The notes under the pieces: model-generated
Database searches by the model: none
The model's input: the letters and a program-made list of their open reading frames with translations, nothing else
What the model was told of the DNA's origin: nothing
Translations under genes and position numbers: made by a program
Assembly (NCBI GenBank): GCA_964057195.1
Contig: OZ059825.1
Coordinates: 8,184,001-8,248,000 of the forward strand
From: Orthosia cruda
Lineage: Eukaryota > Arthropoda > Insecta > Lepidoptera > Noctuidae
Direction: 5' to 3'
DNA: 64,000 bases
Part shown: piece after piece, positions 52,777-64,000 of the stretch
How the letters are laid out: each line of letters starts with the position of its first letter
How positions within the stretch are numbered: position 1 is the stretch's first letter

Positions 52777-53734
52777 CCTTCTTCAAGTAGTATTGGTGAG
52801 TGGTAGTAAGACAATGGAAGTAATTGTTTTATAAAATTCTGTAACTCATTATTGTTACTTTTTCCATCTACCTCACATCACTAGATGTTATCATTTTTAT
52901 GTTTCATCATGCTTTTAAATTGTACGTACCACGCTGCTTAGACTGCTTCATCTTGATGGCTAATTGATGCTAGATCAACGCTTTCCACCGTAGATTCCAC
53001 GTTCGACGGTTGTCAGGATGTTGCAGTCAGTGGTACGAATTCGGTCATTTGCTAAAATGCCTAATTCGTGCTTTTCCAGGGTCCTTCTATACCGGAGATC
53101 CTTCCGTGTTGCTACAAGGGCTGTGGCTGGACAACCCTGCGTGCTACCTCTGATACGAAGATCGACCTACCTACTTGGCTGCCACCCATGTTTTGGAACT
53201 ACAGGATAGTGGTTTTCTTTCGGCGGTCTAGAACCTAACACGCGCTCGATATTCAGAACCCATCCCAATCTCTTGCTGGGTTTTTATTTTAATTCGAGAG
53301 TTTAATTTACCTACCCTAACCGTTACACCCTTTTCACCCCCTTAAGGACTATTTCCGGGATAAAAACTATCCTAAGTTCTTCTCGAGGTCTTAAACTATC
53401 TCCATACAAAATTTAATCTAAATCATCATCATTATAATATTAGTATGAAATCTATGAATTTTCAAAAAAATATATATATTTATTTGCAACAAGACAATAT
53501 TCTTGAAGTTAAACGAATTAAAAGCAATGTAATAATTACTTCTTTTGTTTCGTTTTATAAAAGCTACAAGTTTCTTTTCACTTGTCGTCTATAAATCGAA
53601 GCCTCGGAATTATTAACAAGACACAATGTTACGTACGTTAGCACATCAATATTCTAAAAAGATACGGAGTTAAGTAAGTTTTCTTTATCTTTTGGAAATA
53701 AAAAAAGTTAATTAAAATGATCAAAAAAAGACAC
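52777..53734. other. Possible LINE-derived flank; no gene supported
   Basis: The interval 52920-53280 is GC-richer (TCGACGGTTGTCAGGATGTT, GGTCCTTCTATACCGGAGAT, AACACGCGCTCGATATTCAG) and looks like decayed retroelement, but no frame holds. Confidence 0.35.
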
Positions 53735-54208
53735 AAACAAGAAGAAAATCATGCTGTGCAGTCGGAGGATACATCTGGTTTTGATCAGACAGCTCGCGAA
53801 TATGTATACTCCGACTGCACAGCATGATTTTCTTCTTGTTTACTTCTTTTTAGTTTGCTTTTTAAACAGTCGGGTTTTTTGATCTTTTTAATTAACTTTT
53901 TTTATTTACAACTTTTTGTTATATTTTTAATTAAGTACATTTAAACATATAAGTGTTATATATTTTTGAAATCACCTCTTAAAACCCTCTATTTTGATAC
54001 CCCATACGATGGCGCACAAAAGCCGCCATTTTTTTCTTTTCCAATTATTATGTTGCCAGTGACACTCGCAGGGTTAAGACGAATCGATTGACGTAAGAAT
54101 CATCAAAATTGGCCAACGCGTTTGGTCTCTAGAACGCCACATAGGAACATACATACATACATACATAGACTGAAAAACACATTACCCTCCTTCAGCAGTC
54201 GGGTAAAA
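53735..54208 (-). mobile_element. MITE, ACCCGACTGC family, with perfect 32-bp internal hairpin
   Basis: 53735-53766 (AAACAAGAAGAAAATCATGC, then TGTGCAGTCGGA) is exactly inverted at 53810-53841, with a 43-nt loop. The rest is the inverse of 8988 and 55160, ending TTCAGCAGTCGGGTAAAAA at 54208. GAACGCCACATAGGAACATA and GGCCAACGCGTTTGG are family text. Confidence 0.8.
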
Positions 54209-54309
54209 AGGCATGTTTGGTATTATTATTTGGTAATATGAATATTTCAATTGTCGTTTGTAAATTATTGGAAAAAAATATCATATTATAACACATAATT
54301 GTCTAGACT

Positions 54310-54612
54310 GAGCAGTGGTGGCCCAGTGCTAACGGCCCCGACTTACCTACGTGTCGTAAGTCGTGAGTTCGAACCCAGGCAGGCGCTTTACTTTGTATAA
54401 ATTATTTCATCACCACTGCTCTTAAAACGGTGAAGGAAACACTTCGTGAGGAAACCGGCATGTCCTAGAACTAAAAATTCGAAGACATGTGACATCCACC
54501 AACCCGCACTGGGCCCGCGTGGTGGATTAAGGCCTATTACCTCTCTCACAGAGAGGATACCAGTGTCTCAGCAGTGGGGACATTATAAGGCTGATGAGAT
54601 GAGATGAGATGA
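54310..54612 (+). mobile_element. Full-length tRNA-derived SINE
   Basis: Starts GAGCAGTGGTGGCCCAGTG (A box region), B box AGTTCGAACCC (54366-54376), CAGGCAGGCGC. The body has GGTGAAGGAAACA, CGTGAGGAAACCGGCATG, CCAACCCGCACTGGGCCCGC and GTGGTGGATTAAGGC, and a (GATGA)n tail to about 54612. It is the best copy of this family here. Confidence 0.85.
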
Positions 54613-54771
54613 CATAATTGTCGCAGCCTTTTAAATTTTACGGTACCGTTCAACTACCTGAAAGATATTTAGCCGATGCATCTAATACAAAATTAAGTGA
54701 ACTTAATATTTATAAAAAATCCTACGCACTGAAACGCCTTGCAGCAATTACACCAATGGAGCAAAACTTCT

Positions 54772-54943
54772 ATAAGTCTAGGTTTCCTCACGGTGTTTTG
54801 GCTTCACCTTTGTCAGCGATGTCCAAGCTAAACTTAGAAAGTACATGTGAATTGAAAAAGTTACATCGGTACTTGTACTTATTTAAACCCGCGACCTCAA
54901 GCACGAGAGGCGAGGTATTAACCACTGGGCCACCGGTATGAAA
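54772..54943 (-). mobile_element. tRNA-derived SINE, third family, minus strand
   Basis: On the minus strand GGTGGCCCAGTGGTTAATAC (A box region), GCTTGAGGTCGCGGGTTTAA (B box region) and CTTTCTAAGTTTAGCTTGG. Related to 39388-39654. Truncated at the 3' end. Confidence 0.7.
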
Positions 54944-55159
54944 AGTTGGCTAAAATTACGATCGTAGTTAAGGTAAATCGACATAGCCCCGCAGCACGGT
55001 GCTCCTATTCATGTCTGCAGGGTTCCATACTGTTTCCTTTGCTGAATTCACTTACGCAATTCGGCTGCAGGTTCACTTCGCTAGCTCTTGGACTAATTAG
55101 TAGAAGAGTTGTCACGAAAACGAATAGTTAATTATACCAAATACTCGTTCTACAACACC

Positions 55160-55650
55160 TTTTTATCCGACTGCCGAAGGAGGGTAATGTATTTATCAGT
55201 CTATGTATGCATGTTTGTTCCTCTGTGAAGTTCTAGAGACCAAACGAGTTGGCCGATTTTGATGCTTAACCTTGCAAGTGTCACTGGCTACATGAAAATT
55301 AGAAAATTGAAAATGGTGGCTTTTGGGCGCCGTATAAATTGTGGGGGCCCAATTTTTTTTTCTACCTACCCATCGTACGGTTAATCAAAATAAAGGGTTT
55401 TAAGAGGTGATTTAAAAATATATAACATTTATACGCTTAAATGTACCTAATGCATGAAATAAAAATGTTAAAAACTAATATATAAGTAAAAACATGACTG
55501 CTTAAAAAGCGAACTAAAAAGACGTAATCAAGAAGAAAATTATGCTGTGCAGTCTGAGGATTTATCTGGTTTTGGTTAGCCAGCTTGTGAATATGTATGA
55601 TTTTCTTCTTGTTTACGTCTTTTCAGCTGCTTCTAAAGCAGTCGGGTTTA
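55160..55650 (+). mobile_element. MITE, ACCCGACTGC family
   Basis: TTTTTATCCGACTGCCGAAG to TTCTAAAGCAGTCGGGTTTA, so both inverted ends (CCGACTGC / GCAGTCGG) are kept. Internal hairpin: CAAGAAGAAAATTATGCTGT (from about 55528) and GATTTTCTTCTTG (to 55613), less perfect than at 53735. Confidence 0.75.
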
Positions 55651-56039
55651 ATTCTTTCAGCAACACTTTTTACTAAACAGCGTCGTTCATCTGCTACCAC
55701 TAAATGGTCTACACCAACAATACTACTAATAAACTAATTCTATACAACCGCATTATTTTTCAAGCCAAACATCTGTTTCAAGTTTAACAAACAAAGTGGA
55801 AGTATCAGCCGTCCCAGAGGATTTAAGTCCATCAGAGGGAACTTATTTAATTTGTAGCCTGTATCAACAAGCTGATTACAGTTCGCGTGTTGTTTACTTA
55901 TTTTTAGTTAAGGAGATACGATCTTAACTTTTCAGGTGAGAACTTTATTTTGAACATAGAACATATTTCCAGGGAAAGGAGAGGGGGCGGTTATAATACA
56001 GAGCAGGGAATAACCACGCTGGCAATGCCATTACTGTTT

Positions 56040-56530
56040 TTTTTTGTCAATTATGGACGGTTTTAAAAAAAACATATTTTGTTTAACGAATAAGTTCTGA
56101 AATTGGTCCCATTTTAATTTGTTGATAAATCGAAGAAGAACTTCGGAGATATACAACAGAACTCTTCAATTAATAACGGCAAGGCTCTAAGGATTGCCGA
56201 AATCGCATTGTTCATACCATTTCATAACATAACATCACGCCACTACGCTCTAAAGGGGTACGCAGATGTGTACAGTTCACCTTGGTACATTCTCATTTCA
56301 CCGGTTATTTTCAGTTTCATGATACTCTGGCATTATAGGTACCTTACTAAACTACTTGTCTATTAGTTAGGTAAATCAAAAAAATGACAAATAAAAAAAA
56401 ATTAAAAAATTTACCAGCTTCCAAATAAGAAAACTAAAAAGTGAAAAATAACTGTATTTTTGGAAGTCGGTGTCCATAACGAAAACAAATGGTACCTGCC
56501 AAAGACACCAACTTCCAAAAATAAATTTGT
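56040..56530 (+). mobile_element. MITE, ACCGACTTCC family, 5' truncated
   Basis: TTCTGAAATTGGTCCCATTT, GAAGAACTTCGGAGATATAC and CATCACGCCACTACGCTC, then partial terminal arms (TTTTTGGAAGTCGGTGTCC against GACACCAACTTCCAAAAAT). The flanking text AACTTTTCAGGTGAGAACTT is repeated after it (about 56550), suggesting a local duplication around it. Confidence 0.65.
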
Positions 56531-56932
56531 TTTATTAGTTTGGGAGACACAGTCTTAACTTTTGAGGTGAGAACTTTATTTTGAACACAGAACACTGTTC
56601 GGGGAAAGGGTTAGATAATAATACAGAGCAGGGAATAACCACGCTGGCAACGCCATTACCGATAATGAATATACGTAACTGGGCAATTACGTTTGAGCAC
56701 AAGTTTCGGTTTTCATAGCTTTAGTCAAAATGAGAGATGTTTTTATACATTTCGAAAAGATAGATTAGGTATCTATCTTTTCTAAAAGTCTTTTAGTTAA
56801 TTTACGCCTTCAGCTGGCGCTACTTTCGCAAGAGGCAGAACCGCTATTATAGGAGCCTGGGCCTGATGTCTAAGTACAACCAGCTAGTGCACATAATTTC
56901 AGGAAACCCTCAATTGTCACACATTTTAACCG

Positions 56933-57582
56933 ACTTCCCAAAAAGGAGGAGGTTTTCAATTCGGCTGTATTTTTTTTTTTTTTATTTGTGTTACCTCAGA
57001 AGTTGTTACTGGGTGAACCGATTTTGATGATTCTTTTTTTATTTGAAAGTCACCAACTTTGTGACAGTGACAACTTGTCATGTGGTCCCATTTAATTTCC
57101 ATTCATCAAGATCTGATGAAGAACTTCGGAGATATACATCATATCTCTTCAATAAATGACGGCAAATCATTCAATAGCTGCAATCGCATTTCTGTTTATT
57201 GTTTACACCATTTCATAACATAACATCACACTAGTACGCTCTAAAGGGGTACGCAGGTGTAAACAGTTCACCTTGGTATACTCTTATGCCACCGGTTTTG
57301 TTTGAGTTTCATGTTATTGCCTATATAACTGGTCCATTTTATACCACAACAAAAAAGTGAGAAAAAAAAAAAAAAACTTATTAGTTACAAAAAATACAAC
57401 CGACTTCTAAATAAAATAAAAACACTACAAAGTGAAAAATAACTTCAATTTCGGAAATTGGTGTCAAAAAACAAAGAAACGAAAACAAGAACACCGACTG
57501 CCGAAATTGAAGTTATTTTTCACTTTGTAGTGTTTTTATTTAGAAGTCGGTTGTATTTTATGTAAAAAGTTTTTTTTATTAG
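56933..57582 (+). mobile_element. MITE, ACCGACTTCC family, with terminal hairpin
   Basis: Starts TTTTAACCGACTTCCCAAAA and shows GGTTTTCAATTCGGCTGTAT. The terminal arms 57391-57464 and 57491-57559 pair along ~70 bp (ACAACCGACTTCTAAATAAA, CACTACAAAGTGAAAAATAA), with a 5-bp insertion and three mismatches. A diverged cousin of 38155. Confidence 0.75.
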
Positions 57583-58083
57583 TGTAATTTTTGACAATGA
57601 CGCGGGGGCGTCTTGTTGCTCTATGGTTAAATGCTACGTCACTCTAAAACTAGTAGTGGTTTCTGAATGATGTAGACCATACTAAAAGGTTTGTAGAATT
57701 TGACAATACGTACACGTTAAATTGGGTACAAAATCACCTTGATTTAGATCAAAAATATTTCTCAGTTGCTGGGCTTTTGTGAAAAATGTTGTAGTTTGTC
57801 GTGAAATAAATTCTCTATTTTATTCACAGAAGAAAATCATATCCATACGAATACTAAGGGAGTTTTAAAAACTCTGGCTTTATAGGGTAGAACTTTCAAC
57901 CGATGCTTGCGCGTCTGAAGTTAAAGGCTTTGGTAATTGCTTACTAAGCCTTTTGTGAATTACTTTTAGTAAAACTGCGATCAGCCCGCCTCGGCTTTAA
58001 TGGGATAAAAACACTATTTAACGGAATCAGAGGATAAACTAAAATGCATCGAATACCTATGTTATTTTTTAGTTAATTTATTA
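57583..58083. other. No gene recognised
   Basis: AT-rich; no repeat termini or coding signal identified. Confidence 0.35.
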
Positions 58084-58297
58084 ATAACTCTAATATTATA
58101 AAAGCGAAAGTTTGTGTAGTGTATGTGTTTGTATGTTTGCTAGTTCTTCACGCTCAAACGGCTGGACCGATCTGGATGTAATTTGGCACAGAGATAGATT
58201 ATAGTCTGGAATAGCACATATAATACTTTTTATCCCGGTAATATGTTTCCTTGGGATAATTTTCGACGTTAACGCGAAGCCTCTGGCAGAAACTAAT
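58084..58297 (+). mobile_element. Helitron-like element, satellite-parent type
   Basis: CTCTAATATTATAAAAGCGA, CACGCTCAAACGGCTGGACC, AATTTGGCACAGAGATAGAT, TATAGTCTGGAATAGCACAT, then GCGAAGCCTCTGGCAGAAACTA. This single copy contains the same AGTCTGGAATAGCACATA to GGCAGAA block that forms the 24377-27100 satellite, so it shows the likely source element. Confidence 0.75.
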
Positions 58298-58460
58298 ATA
58301 ATAATATTTTTTTAGGGTTCCGTATATCGGAAACAACGATGAAATCGAGCTGACCAACAATTTAAAAAAAGATAGAGGGACTGTCAGACACACGAGTGAT
58401 CTTATGCCCTTATAAGATTCTTCAAAAATTGTTGATAGGCGTTTAACCTCTTTCTAAACT

Positions 58461-58540
58461 CAAGATAAGCGATGACGTAGTCAACGGTGGAGCACGCTTG
58501 CCTAGAAGTAACCTGTTCACTCTTTACTTAAAGACCCCAT
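58461..58540 (-). mobile_element. LINE 3' UTR fragment, minus strand
   Basis: GATAAGCGATGACGTAGTCA, GGAGCACGCTTGCCTAGAAG, CTGTTCACTCTTTACTTAAA; inverse of 17452. Confidence 0.65.
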
Positions 58541-58799
58541 CTTATGGGTATCCGTAAACACAGGACCGATTCCGTTGAAATGTATCCTCTGTGGCTCAAA
58601 CACGCACGGGTGACTCCGTGCGTGTTTGAGCCACTTGGGAGTTTGGGAGACAAACTAGAAAATTAAGTCATAAAATTTTTCAACGTGCATTCTCACAATA
58701 AGCCCTTTCGGAATCCCAAATTTATGTTTCATAACTTTAAAATGATTTGATTTCTTAGGTACTATTTTATCACTTTACTGCCATTTTATATAAAAATAC

Positions 58800-58959
58800 A
58801 ATATTATAAAGAGGAAAGATTTTGTTTGTTTGTTTGTAGGCTAGGCTCCGAAACTACTGGACCGATTTAAAAAAATCTTTCACCTATGGAAAGCTACATT
58901 ATTCCCGAGTAACATAGGCTATAATTTTGACGGGAGCGAAGCCACGGGGGTCAGCTAGT
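58800..58959 (+). mobile_element. Short Helitron-like element
   Basis: AATATTATAAAGAGGAAAGA to GACGGGAGCGAAGCCACGG and CAGCTAGT (58959). The interior has GAAACTACTGGACCGATTT. The first bases of the 5' end are changed. Confidence 0.75.
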
Positions 58960-59173
58960 TTTATTTAAATGTTTATTTTGCTAGAGCAGTACCTTATACG
59001 ATGTAGGTGCCCCTACTTCCCAAAACGCGGAAGTGAATTTCATAAGTTGAACCTAGTTTTAACCGCATTTCGGCACTTAGCCTAGAACAAGGAACTTAGC
59101 ACTAACTAAGAACCACTTTACTTGCCAGCTTTTAGCAGCTTGATTATAGCTGCAAGCTTCTTTTATCCAACAT

Positions 59174-59497
59174 TATCTATCTATATATATATACAACTCA
59201 ATTTCGTTTGTTTTGTTTGTTTTTGTTCGTTAGTCTCGCTAAAACTCAAAAACGGCTGGATCGATTTCAATAATTCTATTTTTGTTTTTCTCCTGAATAC
59301 AGGGAAGGTTTAAAAATTATTGACGTGGGAGGGTAGGCAGTTATGAAGGGTAGGTTATTAGGGTAGGGTAGGTTGGTAGAGTAAGAAGGTAGTTAGGCAG
59401 GGTAGATAGTGCAGATAGGTGTTGGTAGGTAGGTAGGGTAGATAGGTGTTGGTAGGCAGGTAGGGTTGACGGGAGCAAAACCGTGGGCACAATTAGA
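59174..59497 (+). mobile_element. Helitron-like element with GGTAG minisatellite
   Basis: TATCTATCTATATATATATA, TTAGTCTCGCTAAAACTC, a GGTAGGTTATTAGGGTAGGG-type run (59330-59465), then GACGGGAGCAAAACCGTGGG and a degraded CACAATTAGA end instead of CAGCTAGT. Confidence 0.7.
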
Positions 59498-60111
59498 AAA
59501 AAACAGATTGAAGTTATTTAAAGAAACACACTCAAAATACTGAACACTAAGAGAGTAGAGACCGTGATAAAATAGACTACTTCTACTACCAACTACAAAA
59601 GAATTTTTTTTTACGTACCGAAACAATGGGCAGAAAGCCCGTATCAAACTCAACAGAAAATTTCTAAATAAAATTTATAACAGTTCCAGGACTCAATTTC
59701 TAAATTACTACCGTGTTTTAAATTAATAGTTCATCGCGCAATATTGACGAATGCTATAATCAAAGGTAAGCAAGTCGTGTGGAAACGACAAAGATTAATT
59801 TACATAATTTTACAGAAGGCATAGACAATTCAGCAGTACAAAAGATCCAGGTATCATGACAAAGAAACAGTGTCTTGAATTCGAGTATTAAAAAATAAGT
59901 GGCGGATCAGCCTGTTGTTCTCAAAGTTTTGAGAACCGAGACCCCTAAAAGGTTACCTACCCTGTGAACTAAACTTACTGACGTTAAATTAATAAAAATC
60001 ATTAGCGATTTTGCGTGGTTTGTAGGATAAAGATAGCACACCTAGAAGTAAATAAGTAGGTAATTAAGACGTAGATGTCTATAAATAGAGATCATATTTA
60101 TACAGACTGAG
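59498..60111. other. No gene recognised
   Basis: AT-rich sequence, no supported feature. Confidence 0.35.
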
Positions 60112-60781
60112 TTTTTGAAGTGGCCCTGGATCGCCAAATCAGAAACTATGAGGCTTTTTGAAAAATCATTATTCTTAGACTGGTTTTTTTTTTAAATATC
60201 ACCTGCTGTATTATTATATAATTCGATAGTATAGCTAATATGGATCAAATTCTGTGAAGTAATGACTTACGGCAAACTTATGGAAAGAACTTATTTTTAA
60301 CAAAATACTTATTTTCCTACATCCCTATTAAAACTTAAGTGATGAAATAATTGCTATTTTTAATAATTACTGAATTCGGTAACGCAAGCATTATAATACA
60401 TTCAGAATTACAATCATTTTGATTCCGTTTAGAATATTCCCTAAATATTTTTTCATGTCATCAATTGGATAATACTAGTCTTCGTAGATTTCCTACAAAA
60501 AAAAGGTTTTGTTAAAAATAAGGACTTTCCTCAAGTTAGCTATTTAACATTGCTTCCCAAAATAGTATCCTTATTAGTGATACTATCAAATGGTATAATA
60601 ATACAGCACGTGTTTTTATTTTCAAAATCAACCTGTTCGATTCATGGAAAGGAATATTGATTTTTCAAAAATCCAATGACACAGTTTTAGTTTTCATCAA
60701 AATCGGTCTGGTAGTCACCAGGCATAGTTTTTTGCAATGCCTCATAGTTTCGGATTTGGCCATCCACACCTACTTGAAAAA
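60112..60781. mobile_element. ~670-bp element with ~43-bp inverted ends
   Basis: The left end (TTTTTGAAGTGG, then GATCGCCAAATCAGAAACTA and TGAGGC) is inverted at the right (GCCTCATAGTTTCGGATTTG, GCCATCC, CTACTTGAAAAA). Mismatches are scattered. The AT-rich interior has no transposase. No target duplication was fixed. Confidence 0.65.
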
Positions 60782-61362
60782 GCCATTCCGTATAATAAAT
60801 ATCTACGACAGACGATGTCTATCCCCTTTATTAGTTTTATACAACTTTGCCATATTTCTTGAGCATTTGAATTAGGTATTAAAAATAAATGCTGGAAGTG
60901 CCAGATTCTTACTTAATAGGTAAAGGATCAAACAGTACGAGAAAATGTTAAATCTAAAACTCCAAGAGAACCATAACATTTCATCAACATTCAAGAAAAT
61001 ATATTAAAATATTTCACGACACCATATAAATCTTCAATTTTCCTAAAAAAAAAATAACATCCCACTGGGCTGGAAATTAACAGGAGACTTGAGGTAACAA
61101 AAAATCTAAAAATAACCTCATTTATTGAAGTTCTTGTTTTAAGTCGGCAGAAAACATTTTTCATTTCTCATTACAACTTGAATAAATGGTAAAACAAATC
61201 TGAATGAGAGCAACTTTTCTAAGAAGTCAGCGGTCTACAAAGTTTTGAATGGAAACGATAATAAGACTATTAAAGAATAATATTATTGTATATTCAGCAA
61301 GTTTGAAACACAGGCACTTGTATAAATAAGTTAAATCTACCTTTCGTTTGTGGTTTAGGGTA
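60782..61362. other. No gene recognised
   Basis: AT-rich, no supported feature. Confidence 0.35.
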
Positions 61363-61650
61363 AAAAAAACTGGCCATGTGCAAGAGAGTCTCGCGTTCAA
61401 AAGGGTTCCGTATCATTATCGCAAAAAACGGCAAAAAAATCACGTATGGGATGTATGGTAGCCCCACTTTAATATTTTATTCTGTTTTTTGTTATAGCGG
61501 CAACAGAGATAAATCATCTGTGAAAATTTCAACTGTCTGGCTATCACAATTCATGAGATACAGCCTGTTGTCAGACGGGCAGACAGACAGACGGATCGTG
61601 GAATCTTAGTAATAGGGTCCCGTTTCTACCCTTTGTGTACGGAACCCTAA
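61363..61650 (+). mobile_element. MITE, GGCCAAGTGCGA family, one-armed copy
   Basis: AACTGGCCATGTGCAAGAGA, GGGTTCCGTATCATTATCGC, GTTATAGCGGCAACAGAGAT, GACAGACGGGCAGACAGACA, to TGTACGGAACCCTAATAA. It corresponds to the left arm and centre of 40128. Confidence 0.75.
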
Positions 61651-62277
61651 TAATAATGATATTCCAAATGTACCAAAAATTTTACTCAGAGTTAGTTGCT
61701 AACACGAGTTTAAATTGACAATAAGTATATCATACATAATTGGCCAGGTTAGGCAAGCGCATAATGCTATTTATATCTGCGTTTTAAAGTTAATTTTCCC
61801 AATGATAAAAATACGATGATATATGTTTGTATATTGCGCATTTGCGGTAAAGATTTTGCAATATTCTTCATTTTCAGCCAAAGACACTATGGTACCTATA
61901 TACAACTACATTCCTGATATAAAAAAAAACGCTTCAATTATAATTACGCCACTGAAGTTACTCCCAGGAAAGAAAAATATGTATTTTAGAAACATAATCC
62001 TTAGAGAAAAAAAAAAAAAATCAAAAGGCAATCCTTTAAACCATCATTTCAAGTAATATAAAATAATAATGTTTTTTTTTATTTTCGTCAAAACACGAAA
62101 AAACATTATATCCAACTGAATTTAAGAAAAGAAATAAAGAAAGAAAGAAAAAAGGAAGAAAAATAATGGCGTACCTAAACGCCAATACACATTCTTTAAC
62201 CAATTTTTTACTCAATAAAATAACTTCAATTGAAAACCATGGTATATAGTACATTCCCGCAGATATTTTTTTCAAGA
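61651..62277. other. No gene recognised
   Basis: AT-rich with poly-A and purine runs (62110-62165). No gene supported. Confidence 0.35.
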
Positions 62278-62355
62278 TGCGGCCACACTGCAGTAATAAA
62301 ATGTAAACAAACATCACATCGTTTCTAAACATTTTATAACTGCAGTGTGACCGCA
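62278..62355. repeat. 78-bp foldback with 27-bp arms
   Basis: TGCGGCCACACTGCAGTAAT (from 62278) to ATGT (62304) is inverted at 62329-62355 with two mismatches and a 24-nt loop. Possibly a minimal MITE. Confidence 0.7.
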
Positions 62356-62741
62356 CCTTTACTTTCACGCATGGGAACTCGCGGCATAGAACTTGTTCAA
62401 AATAAAAGGTGCAAATATTTGAGAGCCGCTATTTATACATCAGAGAAAGGTCAAGAAAATAGTGTACCTAGTGTCTTGATAGATACGTCCCTTTGCTCTG
62501 ACAAGGGTCGACATGCTATTATGATTTCTGAAGGCGGGTCAAAGATATTGGGTCGGGCTGATTTGCGTTAAGTCTATTATTGAAAGGTTCCGCATAATGA
62601 TTGTGTGTTGTTTGCCTGGATGTTTTTTAGGCTTTTCTTATTTTTATTTTTATTGATTCGACTCTTTTGAGGAAAAATAATGTGGCTTTTATAAACAGAA
62701 TCGCAATAGCGTTATTCGCCCACTTACATTTGCATACGGAT

Positions 62742-63242
62742 ATACTAATACTTTTAAAAATGTGAAAGTTTGTGAGGATGGTTAATCATGTTTGTAACTA
62801 TTTCACGCAAAAACTACTGAACGGATTTCGATGAAACTTTACAGATATAGCTTATACATCAGACTAACAAATAGGCTTATACATTATAAAGATATTGAGA
62901 GGAGTACTAATACCACGCGGGTGGCAGCTAGAAAAACCGGGGCAAGAATCATGAGTGGTGACTCTCAAAGTACTAGGAGAACAGAAACATAGAGAAGAAA
63001 ATATATATCCGGGGATGGAATCATGTGTGGTAAAAACTCTCGAACTACCAGGCAATCAGAACTATGAAGAAGTAGAAAGTCACAAAATCTATATTAAACA
63101 GCAGCCTAATAGCTTAAGTGAAGGCTATACCGAACAGATTTAAAGGGAGTTGGTCATACTCTTTCATGGAGTCATACACTTTGCCCTGCCGAACTCACCT
63201 AAGCAATTAGGCTGCTGAGCGAAACCAGGGCGGGCAGCTAGT
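62742..63242 (+). mobile_element. Helitron-like element, enlarged copy
   Basis: ATACTAATACTTTTAAAAAT, GTGAAAGTTTGTGAGGATGG, CGCAAAAACTACTGAACGG, then CCACGCGGGTGGCAGCTAG near 62915-62933. After about 300 bp of other sequence there is a second 3' end, GGGCGGGCAGCTAGT, to 63242. The extra part may be captured sequence or a second truncated element. It is open in one frame (62955-63143) but has no recognisable product. Confidence 0.6.
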
Positions 63243-64000
63243 AGTGACATAAAGCCGTCTTAAATGAACATCTTTAGACATTCTTTAGTTGTGGAAAAAC
63301 AAAAAATATTTAAGTTTTGTTCGAGTTCTTATGAAGAAACATGAGGGCAAGAGCATTGACCGATATTGCCTTGTCAAAATGTAAAGTGATTGGTATAGTC
63401 ACCATATTTTATAGTGTAAAGCCGCCAAAAAAATAAAAGTCGTTTACACCTGTCTACCAATGTATTCCAATATTTCGAAACAATACGAAAAAAATGTAAA
63501 GACAGTGTCGCTAACACGATCAAACTTACGTATCGCGGTAAAGGGCGTTCTTGTGCCTTTCACTTGAAATGCAGTAATCTCTTAAACGCGTGGATTAGTT
63601 AACTGATAAAATGGTTCTATGCCTATATCTTTCATTTGAGACCAAAATTATCAAAATATCTCCTTAAACAAAAAATCATGTTTTCAAGTTACGTTTTATT
63701 AATTATTATTATTTTTTCAAAGCACACTCCTTCGCAGTCCTGTGTAAATACGAGTAAATACACCAATTCAATAAACGTAAACAGCAAAACACCAAATTTC
63801 GTAGTAAAATCTTAAAAGTCTTCCATTCAGTGTTTATTCTATAAAAGTGCACAGGAAAATTCCTTACATTTCGACTTAAGACGTCTTAAAATCACTCTAC
63901 TACCTACGAGGCGTAGCGTGACTCGAAAATAGGGCACTCCATTCAGAACGGTTTCAAACAGCAATGCCGAGATGCTTGCTGGAACTTTGATGATTTTCAA
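63243..64000. other. No gene recognised
   Basis: AT-rich sequence to the window end. No coding signal or repeat termini could be supported. Confidence 0.35.

Noticed and set aside
60657..60875. 72-codon plus-strand frame
   Set aside because: It spans the right TIR of a mobile element and has no homology.

Overview
The window looks like intronic or intergenic DNA from a moth or butterfly (Lepidoptera). It is AT-rich and almost everything recognisable is interspersed repeat: Helitron-like elements that open near TCTATACTAATATTATAAAG and close with CTAGT, tRNA-derived SINEs with pol III A and B boxes, decayed RTE-, R1- and jockey/CR1-like LINE tails, and several MITE families (ends with CCCCCGAC, ACCGACTTCC, ACCCGACTGC or GGCCAAGTGCGA). 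I recognise these families from general knowledge of lepidopteran genomes; no database search was run. There are no bacterial-style operons, rRNAs or CRISPR arrays.

Host coding potential is minimal. One block stands out: a GC-rich 210-nt open exon on the minus strand (23449-23658) with a good branch point, polypyrimidine tract, acceptor AG and donor GTAAGTG. I could not identify its gene. If real, most of the window is probably intron or flank of that gene.

Layout: 1-8 kb holds MITEs, SINEs and LINE tails, including the first copy of a 640-bp element with a cruciform-like head. 8-11 kb holds a diverged direct duplication, a 28-bp perfect TIR element and a TTAA-bounded MITE. 13-20 kb holds foldback MITEs and a 299-codon reverse transcriptase fragment. 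24.4-27.1 kb is a 26-copy, ~105-bp satellite with higher-order organisation, built from the 3' end of a Helitron-like element. 28.5-31.4 kb holds a hairpin-rich 744-bp retroposon and a three-layer nest (Helitron-like, inverted Helitron-like, R1-clade LINE). 32-44 kb holds tandem repeats, LINE tails and long hairpin MITEs. 44.7-45.8 kb is a Helitron relic that still carries Rep-like coding sequence. 46-53 kb holds further head-module elements, including an inverted pair 4.2 kb apart. 53-64 kb holds SINEs, hairpin MITEs and Helitron-like copies.

The most unusual signals are: a shared stem-loop head on otherwise different elements; a pair of R1-type 3' UTRs with a covarying hairpin; the satellite's higher-order pattern; the host exon; and a 15-nt match to the Illumina adapter at position 96, which may be an assembly artefact.
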